A DNA stretch of 41,400 nt from CAYNMC01 sp964398365. Lineage in GTDB: Bacteria > Patescibacteriota > Microgenomatia > UBA1400 > CAYNMC01. Numbering within the stretch: the stretch's first letter is position 1; each line of letters begins with the position of its first letter. The translations under genes and the position numbers were made by a program. The notes under the pieces were generated by a model. It was given only the letters and a program-made list of their open reading frames with translations, did not search any database and was not told the origin of the DNA. The stretch spans positions 1-41,400 of the forward strand of contig CAYNMC010000030.1 of NCBI GenBank assembly GCA_964398365.1, in the 5' to 3' direction. Positions 8,386-14,776 of the stretch are shown piece after piece.

Positions 8386-9864
8386 TTAGGGTACGGGCAT
8401 ATAAGTATCCACTTGTTTGGCGCTAAAATTGCTAATTTGGCGGATACTATAAGCCATGCTCGGATCACCATGCTCATCAAAATCCAAGGTTCCCACCGCC
8501 CCTTCCCAATTTTTTAACTGATAAAGCCAATTGGCCATCTCATCCGAATTTTTGGCGCCGCTTTCGTAAGCCTCTTTAACCAGATAAAGAATATCATACA
8601 TCCCCGACATAAAGCCGGGGTAGGTTGGTTCAAGCTGATATTCATTTTTATACAATTCTAAAAACTTTTTGGTTTTAGGCCGATTTTCATCAAAAAGGAC
8701 CTCAATGCCGGTGACACCCTCCAAAACTTGTCCTTGCTCGGTCACGGCATCGCGGATTAATAAAACCTCGGCAGTCAAAATTTTAGCGGTTACGCCCTGA
8801 GCCTTAAGGGCCTTGACTAGTAAAACTCCCGGCGTCGGACTTTGAGGCAGGATATAAACCACCTCCGGCGCCAGATTTTTGATCTTGGCAGAGGTGGAAG
8901 CAAAATCAGTAGTGCCGGTAGCAAAAACCTCATCTAAAACCACTTTACCTCCCAGTTTGCTAAAATTCTCCTTAAACACTTCCTTTAGGCTTAAGGTATA
9001 ATCTTTTTCCTCAGCCACAACGGCAGCGGTTTTGGCTCCCCACTTTTCAAAGGCATAACCAGCGGCTGCTTTGCCTGCGAGGGCATCAGAGGGACAGGTG
9101 CGGAAGACATAACGACCAAGTTCGCTGATTTTTGGACTGGTGGCTGAAGAACTGAAAGTGATGATCTTTTTGGCTTGGGCAAGTGGCGCGGCATTGAGAA
9201 ATTCCGAAGAACAGGCACCACCCAAAAGCAAATCTATCTTTTCCTGATTAACCAGCTGTTCCGCCGCCATCTTTGCCTCATTTTTTTCGCACCGGCCGTC
9301 TTTCCAAATAAACTTAATCGGCCGACCACCAATACCGCCTTGGGCATTGATCTCTTTTTGAGCCAGTAAGGCCGCCTGCTGGAGAGGAATGCCGTAGGAA
9401 GCGGCATCACCGGTTAAGGGTAAAATGCCGCCAATTTTAAACTCTGCTTTTTGGACAGACAAGCTAGGGCTTGGACTTACTCTGGTTTGAAAGTCTCCCG
9501 GCAACGAGAGCTTTTTCAGTTGGTTACCTAAAACTATACCCAAAGGAATAAAAACCAACGCTAAGAATAGTCCAAGAAGAAGCTTGGACCCACCACGAGA
9601 GTCTTTCTTGGCTCCAGAAGAAGAAACGCTGGATGGCATACTGGGAGGCACAAAGGGGGGTGTAAGCGGCGCTCCGGCAATTTCTTTAGTCCCGCCAGTC
9701 TGGGTTGAAGTTAAATTTGTTGAAGGTGAGGCTGTCAAAGGCGGCTCAGTTGGCGGTAAAGGGGTTGAAGGTAAATCTGGTGAAGAGGAATTTGTCGAAG
9801 GAGAATGAGTTGAAGAAGTATCAGCCGAAGAAGCATTAGTTGAAGATAAATTAAAGTCAGGCAT
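8386..9864 (-). CDS. Membrane-tethered Leu/Ile/Val-type binding protein, copy 2
   Basis: From the ATG at 9864 the product is 492 residues. An upstream in-frame start at 9924 exists, but it would lie upstream of the promoter. The N-terminal 75 residues are extremely Ser/Thr/Pro-rich in short imperfect repeats. A basic stretch (KKDSRGGSK) and one membrane helix follow, then the Peripla_BP_6 domain (KIGGILPLTGDAASYG; YVFRTCPSDALAGKAAAGYA). The binding domain matches copy 1 at roughly three of four residues by eye, so the pair arose by tandem duplication. Differences in the binding domain could give different ligands. There are no transporter partners in the window. Confidence 0.92.
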   Translation of the reverse strand: MPDFNLSSTNASSADTSSTHSPSTNSSSPDLPSTPLPPTEPPLTASPSTNLTSTQTGGTKEIAGAPLTPPFVPPSMPSSVSSSGAKKDSRGGSKLLLGLFLALVFIPLGIVLGNQLKKLSLPGDFQTRVSPSPSLSVQKAEFKIGGILPLTGDAASYGIPLQQAALLAQKEINAQGGIGGRPIKFIWKDGRCEKNEAKMAAEQLVNQEKIDLLLGGACSSEFLNAAPLAQAKKIITFSSSATSPKISELGRYVFRTCPSDALAGKAAAGYAFEKWGAKTAAVVAEEKDYTLSLKEVFKENFSKLGGKVVLDEVFATGTTDFASTSAKIKNLAPEVVYILPQSPTPGVLLVKALKAQGVTAKILTAEVLLIRDAVTEQGQVLEGVTGIEVLFDENRPKTKKFLELYKNEYQLEPTYPGFMSGMYDILYLVKEAYESGAKNSDEMANWLYQLKNWEGAVGTLDFDEHGDPSMAYSIRQISNFSAKQVDTYMPVP

Positions 9865-9871
9865 TAACTTG

Positions 9872-9900
9872 ACTATAAAAAAATAAACTCCCGCTGTCAA
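9872..9900 (-). promoter_or_regulatory. Promoter of binding-protein copy 2, leaderless
   Basis: TTGACA (9895-9900), a 17-bp spacer and TATAGT (9872-9877) on the minus strand, then 7 bases to the ATG at 9864. This fixes the start at 9864 rather than at 9924. Confidence 0.75.
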
Positions 9901-9912
9901 GCCCCAGCCTAC

Positions 9913-9945
9913 AACAGTCTTCAAGGTTGATCCTTCAAGACTGTT
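9913..9945. repeat. Hairpin repeat (CTTCAAGG-TTGAT-CCTTCAAG family) at the end of the FIST gene
   Basis: A 14-bp stem with a single mismatch and a TTGAT loop. It overlaps the stop codon of the FIST gene and probably ends its mRNA, although no T-tract follows. Relatives occur at 31079-31122 and inside argS at 36477-36497; the argS copy shares about 29 of 33 bases including the flanking GTTAA-CGC. Confidence 0.7.
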
Positions 9946-11131
9946 AATCGCTTAACAAAAAGAGAACGTCGGTTTCGTTATGAAATGAACAAGTCATCAC
10001 TTGACCAGCCAAAGGCGCTTGCTCTCCGTAAGTATAAAAACCAATCAACGGTACCTCTTCCCCAATAATCTGCCTGATAGCATCAATTTCCTCTTTTTTC
10101 TTATTCATCAAGAGTTTCTTTCGGGCGATACAGTTAAATAAAATCGCCGCTTTCGGCGCTTTGCCCTTTAAATGGTTGAGAGCCATTTTTGCTGCCTGTC
10201 GGGCTGCTTCAATAGCCTCCTCCCGACCGCCAATCATGATGTAAACCGTGGCGCCTTCGGGCACTTCCGCCGCGCAGGTAATCGCCCCATTGGCGTCCAC
10301 GGTAATCGGGTCGCGAATGAGACACTCACTTTGATCCTTAAGCACAATCCCCAAAGGATAAGTAATGGCTAATCTTGCCAGCGGTTCGGTGGTACTGACT
10401 AACTTTTTGTCCTTACCAAACTGATCCTGATAAATCTGAATAGCTGGCTTATGATCAAGTTCATAAAGCACATTAGATTTGGCTTTGGTGACGGTCCGGC
10501 TGGTGCCAATCGGAATCCAACCATGTCTCACGCCAATACCAAAGCTAAAATTACCGTCCAAACCCACCCCTACCACCGCTTCACTTAAAAGCTCCCTCTC
10601 AAAATATTCGTAAGTCTTTTTAAAAAGGAAGTCGTCGCCGGCCGAGCCTCCGGCAAATAAAAAAGTCTCACCAAAAACATCCTGAATACCACGAACAATA
10701 TCAGCACCGTTGCCAGCCAAGCCATCAGGAAAAATCAAAGCCACCTTAGGCAAACAGTCTTGGTTTTGAACTTTAATTGCCTTGGCTAAATCTCTGCCGG
10801 CCTGACGGGCATCGGTTTTAATTCCCAAGCCTTTGCCTGCCGCAAAGCGAATTTGGTCGCTGGCAATGGCCATAAGGCATAAAGAGTTGTCTTTGGGCCC
10901 CAAGTTGGTAATCTCTCCTGAAGTGCTACAACCGAGCAAAATCGTCTGGGGATATTTTTCCTTCACCAAATTCAGGAGTAGTTGCTGATCATAGGTAGTT
11001 GGCGAGGCCAAAAGTAATAACAAAGAAGGTATATGATTCTCTAAAGACAAAGAGACTTGCGCCAGTGCTTCCTTTATGGCTTCGGCAGTTTCTTTTTTTT
11101 CTGAACTGCCCACGCCCACAAAAATAGCCAT
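9944..11131 (-). CDS. FIST-domain signal-transduction protein
   Basis: The 395-residue product begins MAIFVGVGSSEKK. It has the FIST N-terminal domain (LLLLASPTTYDQQLL; LLGCSTSGEI; KVALIFPDGLAGNGADIV; LFAGGSAGDDF) and FIST C domain (ILFNCIARKKLL; PLIGFYTYGEQAP). FIST proteins are cytoplasmic sensory modules of two-component and chemotaxis-like systems and are thought to bind small ligands, possibly amino acids. It heads the minus-strand sensory cassette with the two binding proteins, kinase and receiver. An in-frame upstream start (11179) is rejected, because the promoter places the mRNA start just before the ATG at 11131. It is not fused to any output domain, so it probably acts through the kinase-receiver pair. 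Confidence 0.92.
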   Translation of the reverse strand: MAIFVGVGSSEKKETAEAIKEALAQVSLSLENHIPSLLLLLASPTTYDQQLLLNLVKEKYPQTILLGCSTSGEITNLGPKDNSLCLMAIASDQIRFAAGKGLGIKTDARQAGRDLAKAIKVQNQDCLPKVALIFPDGLAGNGADIVRGIQDVFGETFLFAGGSAGDDFLFKKTYEYFERELLSEAVVGVGLDGNFSFGIGVRHGWIPIGTSRTVTKAKSNVLYELDHKPAIQIYQDQFGKDKKLVSTTEPLARLAITYPLGIVLKDQSECLIRDPITVDANGAITCAAEVPEGATVYIMIGGREEAIEAARQAAKMALNHLKGKAPKAAILFNCIARKKLLMNKKKEEIDAIRQIIGEEVPLIGFYTYGEQAPLAGQVMTCSFHNETDVLFLLSD

Positions 11132-11139
11132 ATAGCTTA

Positions 11140-11169
11140 AATTTAGTCTCTTGCTGTCTCTCTTGTCAA
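11140..11169 (-). promoter_or_regulatory. Promoter of the FIST gene, leaderless
   Basis: TTGACA (11164-11169), an 18-bp spacer and TAAATT (11140-11145) on the minus strand, followed by 8 bases to the ATG at 11131. No Shine-Dalgarno sequence is present. Confidence 0.65.
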
Positions 11170-11329
11170 GCAGAAACAAAATTTTTGCAATTGAGTTCTC
11201 TAAAAACCGTGGTGGTTATCTCCACTAAGAGTGGCTTAATTCAGCTCAGCGATTTTAACTTGGAATCCACCAGATTAGTTAGTATGTGAAAGAAGGTAAG
11301 GAAAAGGATGGTGAAAATAAAGAAATTAT

Positions 11330-11560
11330 ATTGTCGCATTCATTGCCTCTCATTACCTTACATTACATTTACATTCCATTTACTTTATTACATTTATGTT
11401 ACCTTTACATTTGCATTTTATTTTCATTTTATTTATTTTATTTTATTTTATTATTTTATTTTTATTTCATTCGTTATTTTTCATTCATTATTTCATTCAT
11501 TTCACTCTCATTTCATTCTTCCTCTTCCTTTCCCTTTCCTTTCCCTCTTCATTTTCTTTG
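11330..11560 (+). other. Low-complexity T/C-rich tract
   Basis: About 230 bases of the plus strand consist mainly of T with C and scattered A (ATTTCATT, TTTATTTTA-like runs). Overlapping open frames here give only Phe/Ser/Leu/Ile low-complexity peptides, so I do not call a gene. The tract ends exactly at the GCGATCGC palindrome (11561). Between the FIST promoter (11169) and this tract I see nothing definite. Confidence 0.7.
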
Positions 11561-11596
11561 CATCACAAAATCTTGCGATCGCAAGATTTTGTGATG
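11561..11596. repeat. 36-bp perfect palindrome centred on GCGATCGC, copy 1
   Basis: The arm CATCACAAAATCTTGCGA is mirrored perfectly. It is followed by TTTT on the plus strand. Related copies stand at 15975-16010 and 24742-24777; all three keep CATCACAA at the ends and TTGCGATCGCAA in the middle. In this copy the arms read AAATCTT, elsewhere AATTTTTT, with matching change in the other arm. No gene ends here, so a pure terminator role is uncertain. Confidence 0.9.
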
Positions 11597-11780
11597 TTTT
11601 GAACCCTATAAGTTAATCAACACCTTTTTCAACACCGGGTGTTGACTCTTGAAGACACACCGGTATTAAGGCTTGATTTACGCCTCTTTTTAACTCTTCA
11701 GCTTCTAGGCAGCTTCCAAGCCCCTTGGTAACAACGGCAACGGCTAAACCTAAACAGAATGAAGGGTGTTAAACTCCTTC

Positions 11781-11927
11781 TTGACTCTTGCTTTTTCTTT
11801 TGCTTAAATACAATCCAGTTCAAAATTCCTAAGACAGCAAGCAACCATAAGTCTTGCCGAGGAGCAACTTGCTAATTTTAAGTACAAAATTCAAGGAGCG
11901 CCTCGGAAGAGGCGTTTTTTTAATTTT
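11781..11927 (+). promoter_or_regulatory. Promoter and ribosomal protein L10 leader of rplJL
   Basis: TTGACT (11781-11786) with TAAATA or TACAAT (11805-11814) is the likely promoter. The leader contains the L10-leader core: AAGACAGCAAG (11831-11841) and CTTGCCGAGG (11853-11862), the paired elements that bind the L10-L12 complex in many bacteria. An AGCAAG/CTTGCT pairing is also possible. The intrinsic terminator at 11899-11921 completes an attenuator, so excess L10-L12 should stop transcription before rplJ. Confidence 0.75.
11899..11921 (+). terminator. Attenuator hairpin directly before rplJ
   Basis: CGCCTC-GGAA-GAGGCG followed by seven T residues ends 6 bases before the rplJ ATG. The only Shine-Dalgarno-like sequence (AAGGAG, 11893-11898) lies immediately upstream of the hairpin, so folding would bring it closer to the start codon. 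Confidence 0.8.
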
Positions 11928-12458
11928 ATGCCTTCCCAGCGGAATCTCAACGAGCTTGAATTTTTAAAAGAGAAACTTAATCAGGCTAAATCAGTCATTC
12001 TTGCTGATTATAAGGGTTTAAAAGTGGCGCAGTTAAACAGCCTAAGAAGTAGCCTGAAAACAACTGGTGCAGAAAGTAAAGTCAGTAAAAATACTCTCTT
12101 AAAATTAGCCTTTCGGACCAAAGAATTCAAACTTCCTGAAGAAAATAAAATCCTTAGCGGACCAACGTTGATTATTTTCAGTCTCAAAGATGAGGTTTCT
12201 CCTCTTAAAACGGTGGTTGAATTTAGTCAAAATACCGGCCTGCCAAAATTCAAGGCCGGTTTCCTGGGTACAATTTTTTTAACCGCCGAGCGTCTCAAGG
12301 AACTGGCTAAACTACCCGACCGCCCAACGCTTCTGGGCCAACTGGCCGGCACGCTCAACGCTCCTCTTGTGGGCTTAACAAGTGTCCTTAAAAGCAATCT
12401 TAGTAAATTAATTTTAAGCTTAAAAGCTCTAGAAAATAGCAAGAAAAATAAAAGTTAA
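11928..12458 (+). CDS. rplJ: 50S ribosomal protein L10
   Basis: The 176-residue product has normal L10 length. It shows the L10 N-terminal domain (LNELEFLKEKLNQAKSVILADYKGLKVAQLNSLR; given here only as a region, residues 7-41), then ESKVSKNTLLKLA and the C-terminal helix that binds L12 dimers (about 130-170). It forms the base of the ribosomal stalk. It is cotranscribed with rplL 30 bases downstream and is regulated by the L10 leader and attenuator. The rplKA partners are separated from it by the sensory cassette. Confidence 0.95.
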   Translation: MPSQRNLNELEFLKEKLNQAKSVILADYKGLKVAQLNSLRSSLKTTGAESKVSKNTLLKLAFRTKEFKLPEENKILSGPTLIIFSLKDEVSPLKTVVEFSQNTGLPKFKAGFLGTIFLTAERLKELAKLPDRPTLLGQLAGTLNAPLVGLTSVLKSNLSKLILSLKALENSKKNKS

Positions 12459-12488
12459 ATTTAAAAAGCTCAAAGAAAGGTGGTGAAG

Positions 12489-12917
12489 ATGATGACTAGT
12501 CAAACCAAAGAAGAAAAAAAGGAAGAACTTAGTCCCAAATTAAACAAAATCGTTGAAGAGATTGAGAAACTTTCGCTTTTGGAAGTCAGTGACTTGGTTA
12601 AGGCTTTGGAAAAGAAATTTGGTATTTCGGCAAGTATGCCCTTAGCCGTGGCTCAGGCACCAGCCGCTGCCGCTGCCGCCACCACCACAACTCAGGAAGA
12701 AAAAACGGAATTCACTCTGATTCTCAGCTCGGCTGGCGCCAACAAAATCAGCGCGATTAAAGCCGTCCGGGAAATCAAACCTGAAATGGGCTTAAAAGAA
12801 GCCAAAGATTTTGTGGAAGCCGCACCGCAGGAACTTCTTAAAGGGGTGGATAAAAAAACCGCTGAAGAAGCTAAGAAAAAACTCGAAGCTGCCGGCTGTC
12901 AGGTCGAACTCAAATAA
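12489..12917 (+). CDS. rplL: 50S ribosomal protein L7/L12
   Basis: The product is about 142 residues. It has the N-terminal dimerisation domain (residues 12-50), an Ala/Thr hinge (AAAAAATTTT) and the conserved C-terminal domain (EFTLILSSAGANKISAIKAV; MGLKEAKDFVEAAP; EEAKKKLEAAGCQVELK). It recruits translational GTPases on the stalk. I prefer the ATG at 12489, because AAGGTGG lies about 8 bases upstream and would itself overlap the GTG codons at 12480 and 12483. It is followed by a strong terminator. Confidence 0.96.
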   Translation: MMTSQTKEEKKEELSPKLNKIVEEIEKLSLLEVSDLVKALEKKFGISASMPLAVAQAPAAAAAATTTTQEEKTEFTLILSSAGANKISAIKAVREIKPEMGLKEAKDFVEAAPQELLKGVDKKTAEEAKKKLEAAGCQVELK

Positions 12918-12944
12918 TTTTTAAGCACAACAACCGTTTAGTTT

Positions 12945-12975
12945 GCAAAACTCTCCTCTTAAGGAGAGTTTTTGC
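12945..12975 (+). terminator. Rho-independent terminator of rplJL
   Basis: ACTCTCCT-CTTA-AGGAGAGT stem extended by A/T pairs, with five T residues, about 30 bases after the rplL stop. It directly precedes the promoter of the HTH gene. Confidence 0.85.
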
Positions 12976-12977
12976 TC

Positions 12978-13005
12978 TTGACAGCGCTTACCACTATGAT
13001 ATAAA
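12978..13005 (+). promoter_or_regulatory. Promoter of the small HTH gene
   Basis: TTGACA (12978-12983), a 16-bp spacer and TATAAA (13000-13005). It gives a leader of about 45 nt with a full Shine-Dalgarno AAAGGAGGTGG before the ATG at 13059, in contrast to the leaderless genes of the window. Confidence 0.75.
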
Positions 13006-13058
13006 GAATAATTAAAAGCATTAATTAAGTAGTTATTAGTTATAAAAGGAGGTGGTCT

Positions 13059-13307
13059 ATGGACAATCAAAATATATCAAACCATCAAGCAAACAATCAG
13101 GTAAAGCTTCCGGTTTCTCTGGAAAATATGCCTGATCTTTTGACTGTCCGTGAAGTCGCCCAACTGCTGCGTGTTTCTCCTTTAACCATCAAGCGCTGGG
13201 GTAAACGCGGCAAGCTTCCCGCTATCCGAATCAACTCTCGGGGTGACCGCCGCTATAAAAAGGAAGCAGTTCTCTGGCTCTTGGGAATTCAGGAAAAGGG
13301 TCTCTAA
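13059..13307 (+). CDS. Small MerR/excisionase-type helix-turn-helix protein
   Basis: The 82-residue product has a polar N-terminus (1-25) and a single winged HTH (LLTVREVAQLLRVSPLTIKR, then GKLPAIRINSRGDRRYKKEA). This is the helix_turn_helix_17 type found in excisionases and small regulators. The same HTH type forms the N-terminus of the large surface protein at 1-1669, so they may be related regulators. Expression is probably good, given a strong promoter and a near-consensus ribosome binding site. There are no phage or integrase genes beside it, so a chromosomal regulator is more likely than an excisionase. The target is unknown. Confidence 0.85.
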   Translation: MDNQNISNHQANNQVKLPVSLENMPDLLTVREVAQLLRVSPLTIKRWGKRGKLPAIRINSRGDRRYKKEAVLWLLGIQEKGL

Positions 13308-13397
13308 TCAAGAAGTCTCAAGCTAAAATCACGCCAGAATCTTAATTCTTTTACTCAACCCCTTGTGGAAAATAATTGCAGAAAATAAGCCTTTTTA

Positions 13398-13437
13398 TCT
13401 TGAAAAAAACCGAAAAATATCCGATCCCGGAGCGGAA
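13398..13437 (+). repeat. 40-bp dispersed repeat with GC hairpin, copy 1
   Basis: The repeat begins TCTTGAAAAAAACCGAAAAA and ends in a hairpin TCCGATC-CCG-GAGCGGA (one mismatch). A near-identical copy with a perfect hairpin lies at 21883-21921 between two tRNA genes. The gap 13308-13662 holds this repeat, a terminator and the structured leader of the next gene, but no other gene that I can see. Confidence 0.85.
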
Positions 13438-13490
13438 TTTGATACCTTGATTTTTTAATCATCTTGAATTAAAATAGAAGTTTCTTAATA

Positions 13491-13528
13491 AAAGGTAATC
13501 GGACAAAAGCGTCCGATTTTTTACCTTT
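13491..13528 (+). terminator. Terminator-like hairpin
   Basis: AATCGGAC-AAAAGC-GTCCGATT followed by a T-run, further extended by AAAGGTAA/TTACCTTT. It could end transcription of the HTH gene or act in the leader of the gene at 13663. Confidence 0.7.
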
Positions 13529-13557
13529 AGCTTGTTCTTTGACAGCCACACGCTACC

Positions 13558-13628
13558 CTCTCCTTTGGGGGAGAGAACGGACAAATGCGCCTTGAGCAGA
13601 TTTTTATCTGTTGAAGGGACATTTGTCC
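13558..13628 (+). promoter_or_regulatory. Structured leader with two hairpins before a small secreted-protein gene
   Basis: The first hairpin is CTCTCC-TTTGGG-GGAGAG (13558-13575). The second (13579-13628) is a 50-nt rod: GGACAAATG pairs with CATTTGTCC, then CCTT with AAGG, then CAGAT with ATCTG around a TTTT loop, separated by two short symmetric internal loops. It ends about 20 bases before the Shine-Dalgarno of the next gene and has no T-run, so it is not a terminator. A TTGACA at 13540-13545 lies just before it. I do not recognise a known riboswitch. Confidence 0.6.
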
Positions 13629-13662
13629 ATCTCAACTCAATCTGTAAAAAGGAGAGAAAAAA

Positions 13663-14076
13663 ATGAAAAAGGGATGGTTTGTTTTGGTACTTGTGGTCAT
13701 TTTGGCCACTTTTGTCGCCGCGCTCTTTGCACCGGTGAATGCCCAAACTCCCAACAACCATAACATTGAAGCTTGGTCCTGCTCAGTCTATACCACAAAT
13801 AATATGGTTGAAGGGAAATATTGGAGTCTAATCACAGTCTATGATAAGGAAGTCAGGGGAAACTGGCGCATAGGCACCCTTTGGTATCCCTTGCCTTTTC
13901 CACCAGTAACTGTAAGTAATGTGTCTTTAGAAGTAAACATTGGTGGTTTATGGGGCACGTCGTTATTTGCGGACCATTTTCATTTAGAAGTTAACTTCCT
14001 GCCTCTTCCAGAAGGCGAGGGAGAAGAGCATTCGCTGTATTACGAGTGTGTAATCTTAAAAGTCTGGAGGGAATAA
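13663..14076 (+). CDS. Small secreted protein of unknown function
   Basis: The 137-residue product starts with a signal peptide (KKGWFVLVLVVILATFVAAL, cleavage probably after VNA or at Gln28). The mature part of about 110 residues is rich in aromatic and beta-forming residues (TTNNMVEGKYWSLITVYDK; HFHLEVNFLPLPEGEGE) with two cysteines. There is no membrane anchor. The ribosome binding site AAAGGAG is good, and a strongly structured leader precedes it. I do not recognise the family. It may be a small secreted beta-sandwich protein, but nothing nearby defines a role. Confidence 0.75.
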   Translation: MKKGWFVLVLVVILATFVAALFAPVNAQTPNNHNIEAWSCSVYTTNNMVEGKYWSLITVYDKEVRGNWRIGTLWYPLPFPPVTVSNVSLEVNIGGLWGTSLFADHFHLEVNFLPLPEGEGEEHSLYYECVILKVWRE

Positions 14077-14083
14077 CCCAAAA

Positions 14084-14107
14084 GGTCCGCCCTTTTGAGG
14101 GCGGACC
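14084..14107 (-). terminator. Strong hairpin between convergent genes
   Basis: GGTCCGCCC-TTTTGA-GGGCGGACC is a perfect 9-bp GC-rich stem. T residues follow on the minus strand side, so it best terminates the minus-strand operon ending at 14196. It also lies 8 bases after the plus-strand stop at 14076. Confidence 0.7.
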
Positions 14108-14111
14108 AAAC

Positions 14112-14206
14112 CTACCCTTCTTTAAAAATCTTTCCTTGGGCCAGCAGCGGCCAAAAGGACTTTCACTTGGAAGAAAAAAGATTTTTAAAGAAACCTTAAA
14201 GGGTAG
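14112..14206. repeat. 95-bp interrupted inverted repeat
   Basis: The terminal arms CTACCCTT/AAGGGTAG and CTTTAAAAATCTTT/AAAGATTTTTAAAG pair, with an 8-nt bulge on the right arm. The loop contains a smaller stem around TTGGGCC/GGCCAA. The right arm runs into the last codons of the gene ending at 14196. It may be a bidirectional terminator, a structured RNA, or a small MITE-like element; no target-site duplication is visible. Confidence 0.65.
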
Positions 14207-14774
14207 CGTGTGGCATAATTATTTCCCGCTCTAATACCCAAAGTAAAATACTTCGGTTTAAAGGATAATGGCCCTGATAAAGGGTAAACGGTTTAACTTC
14301 CTCACTTGCCCAATCATCGTCGGAAACAATCAGGCACTTTCCCTTTGCTGCCAAGAATTTTTCCAGCTTTTCCCTTTTTTTAAGCAAAATCTCAATCACC
14401 TTAAAGGGTAAACCTACGCTAATGATAAGATCAAATGGTGAATCGCCTGCTAATTGCTGCCAAAAGTCTTCCTGAGTTAAATCAGCTGTAAAACGCTGCT
14501 GATAAAAAGCGTAAGCCGTTTCTTCTCTCCCCTGATAATTTTGAATATCTACGCCTACCAGAACCACATTTGGGTTTAATTTTTTCAAAAAGAGCCCCAA
14601 AGCTCCCTTGCCCATACCTAAATCCAAAGCTCTGGTTGTATTTTTCAAAACCGCCTCGGAAATTTTTCCCTGCGTAACCTTATAAATATCAGGAAAAACT
14701 ATCTCTTTAAAAAGATCGGCCCTTGCCGAGAGTTCTTGGGTATCAAGATTGGAAGGATATTTTTTTTCAAGCAT
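14196..14774 (-). CDS. Class I SAM-dependent methyltransferase-like protein
   Basis: The 192-residue product has a recognisable SAM-binding motif I in ALDLGMGKGALGLFLKK (about residues 48-64), an acidic motif II at VLVGVDIQN and a later strand FDLIISVGLPF. The catalytic motif after strand 4 is SVGLPF rather than the usual N/D-PPY, so substrate and activity are open. It follows the lipoprotein gene by 2 bases, so the two are probably cotranscribed. Its last codons overlap an inverted repeat. A methyltransferase fold is likely; a methylation target cannot be named. Confidence 0.75.
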   Translation of the reverse strand: MLEKKYPSNLDTQELSARADLFKEIVFPDIYKVTQGKISEAVLKNTTRALDLGMGKGALGLFLKKLNPNVVLVGVDIQNYQGREETAYAFYQQRFTADLTQEDFWQQLAGDSPFDLIISVGLPFKVIEILLKKREKLEKFLAAKGKCLIVSDDDWASEEVKPFTLYQGHYPLNRSILLWVLEREIIMPHATL

Positions 14775-14776
14775 TT

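Noticed and set aside
9865..9924. Upstream start for the second binding protein
   Set aside because: It would place the promoter inside the coding region; the paralogue starts at the position equivalent to 9864.
11561..11596. GCGATCGC palindrome as evidence for a cyanobacterial origin
   Set aside because: HIP1 is typical of cyanobacteria, but the genes around it are not cyanobacterial, and the conserved element extends far beyond the octamer.
11286..11616. Three overlapping plus-strand frames of 68-102 residues
   Set aside because: They give only Phe/Ser/Leu/Ile low-complexity sequence from the T/C-rich tract, overlap each other, lack ribosome binding sites and run into the palindrome.
13558..13628. 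A known riboswitch class in the leader of the secreted protein
   Set aside because: The rod-like hairpin does not match the conserved cores of riboswitches that I can recall, so I report only a structured leader.
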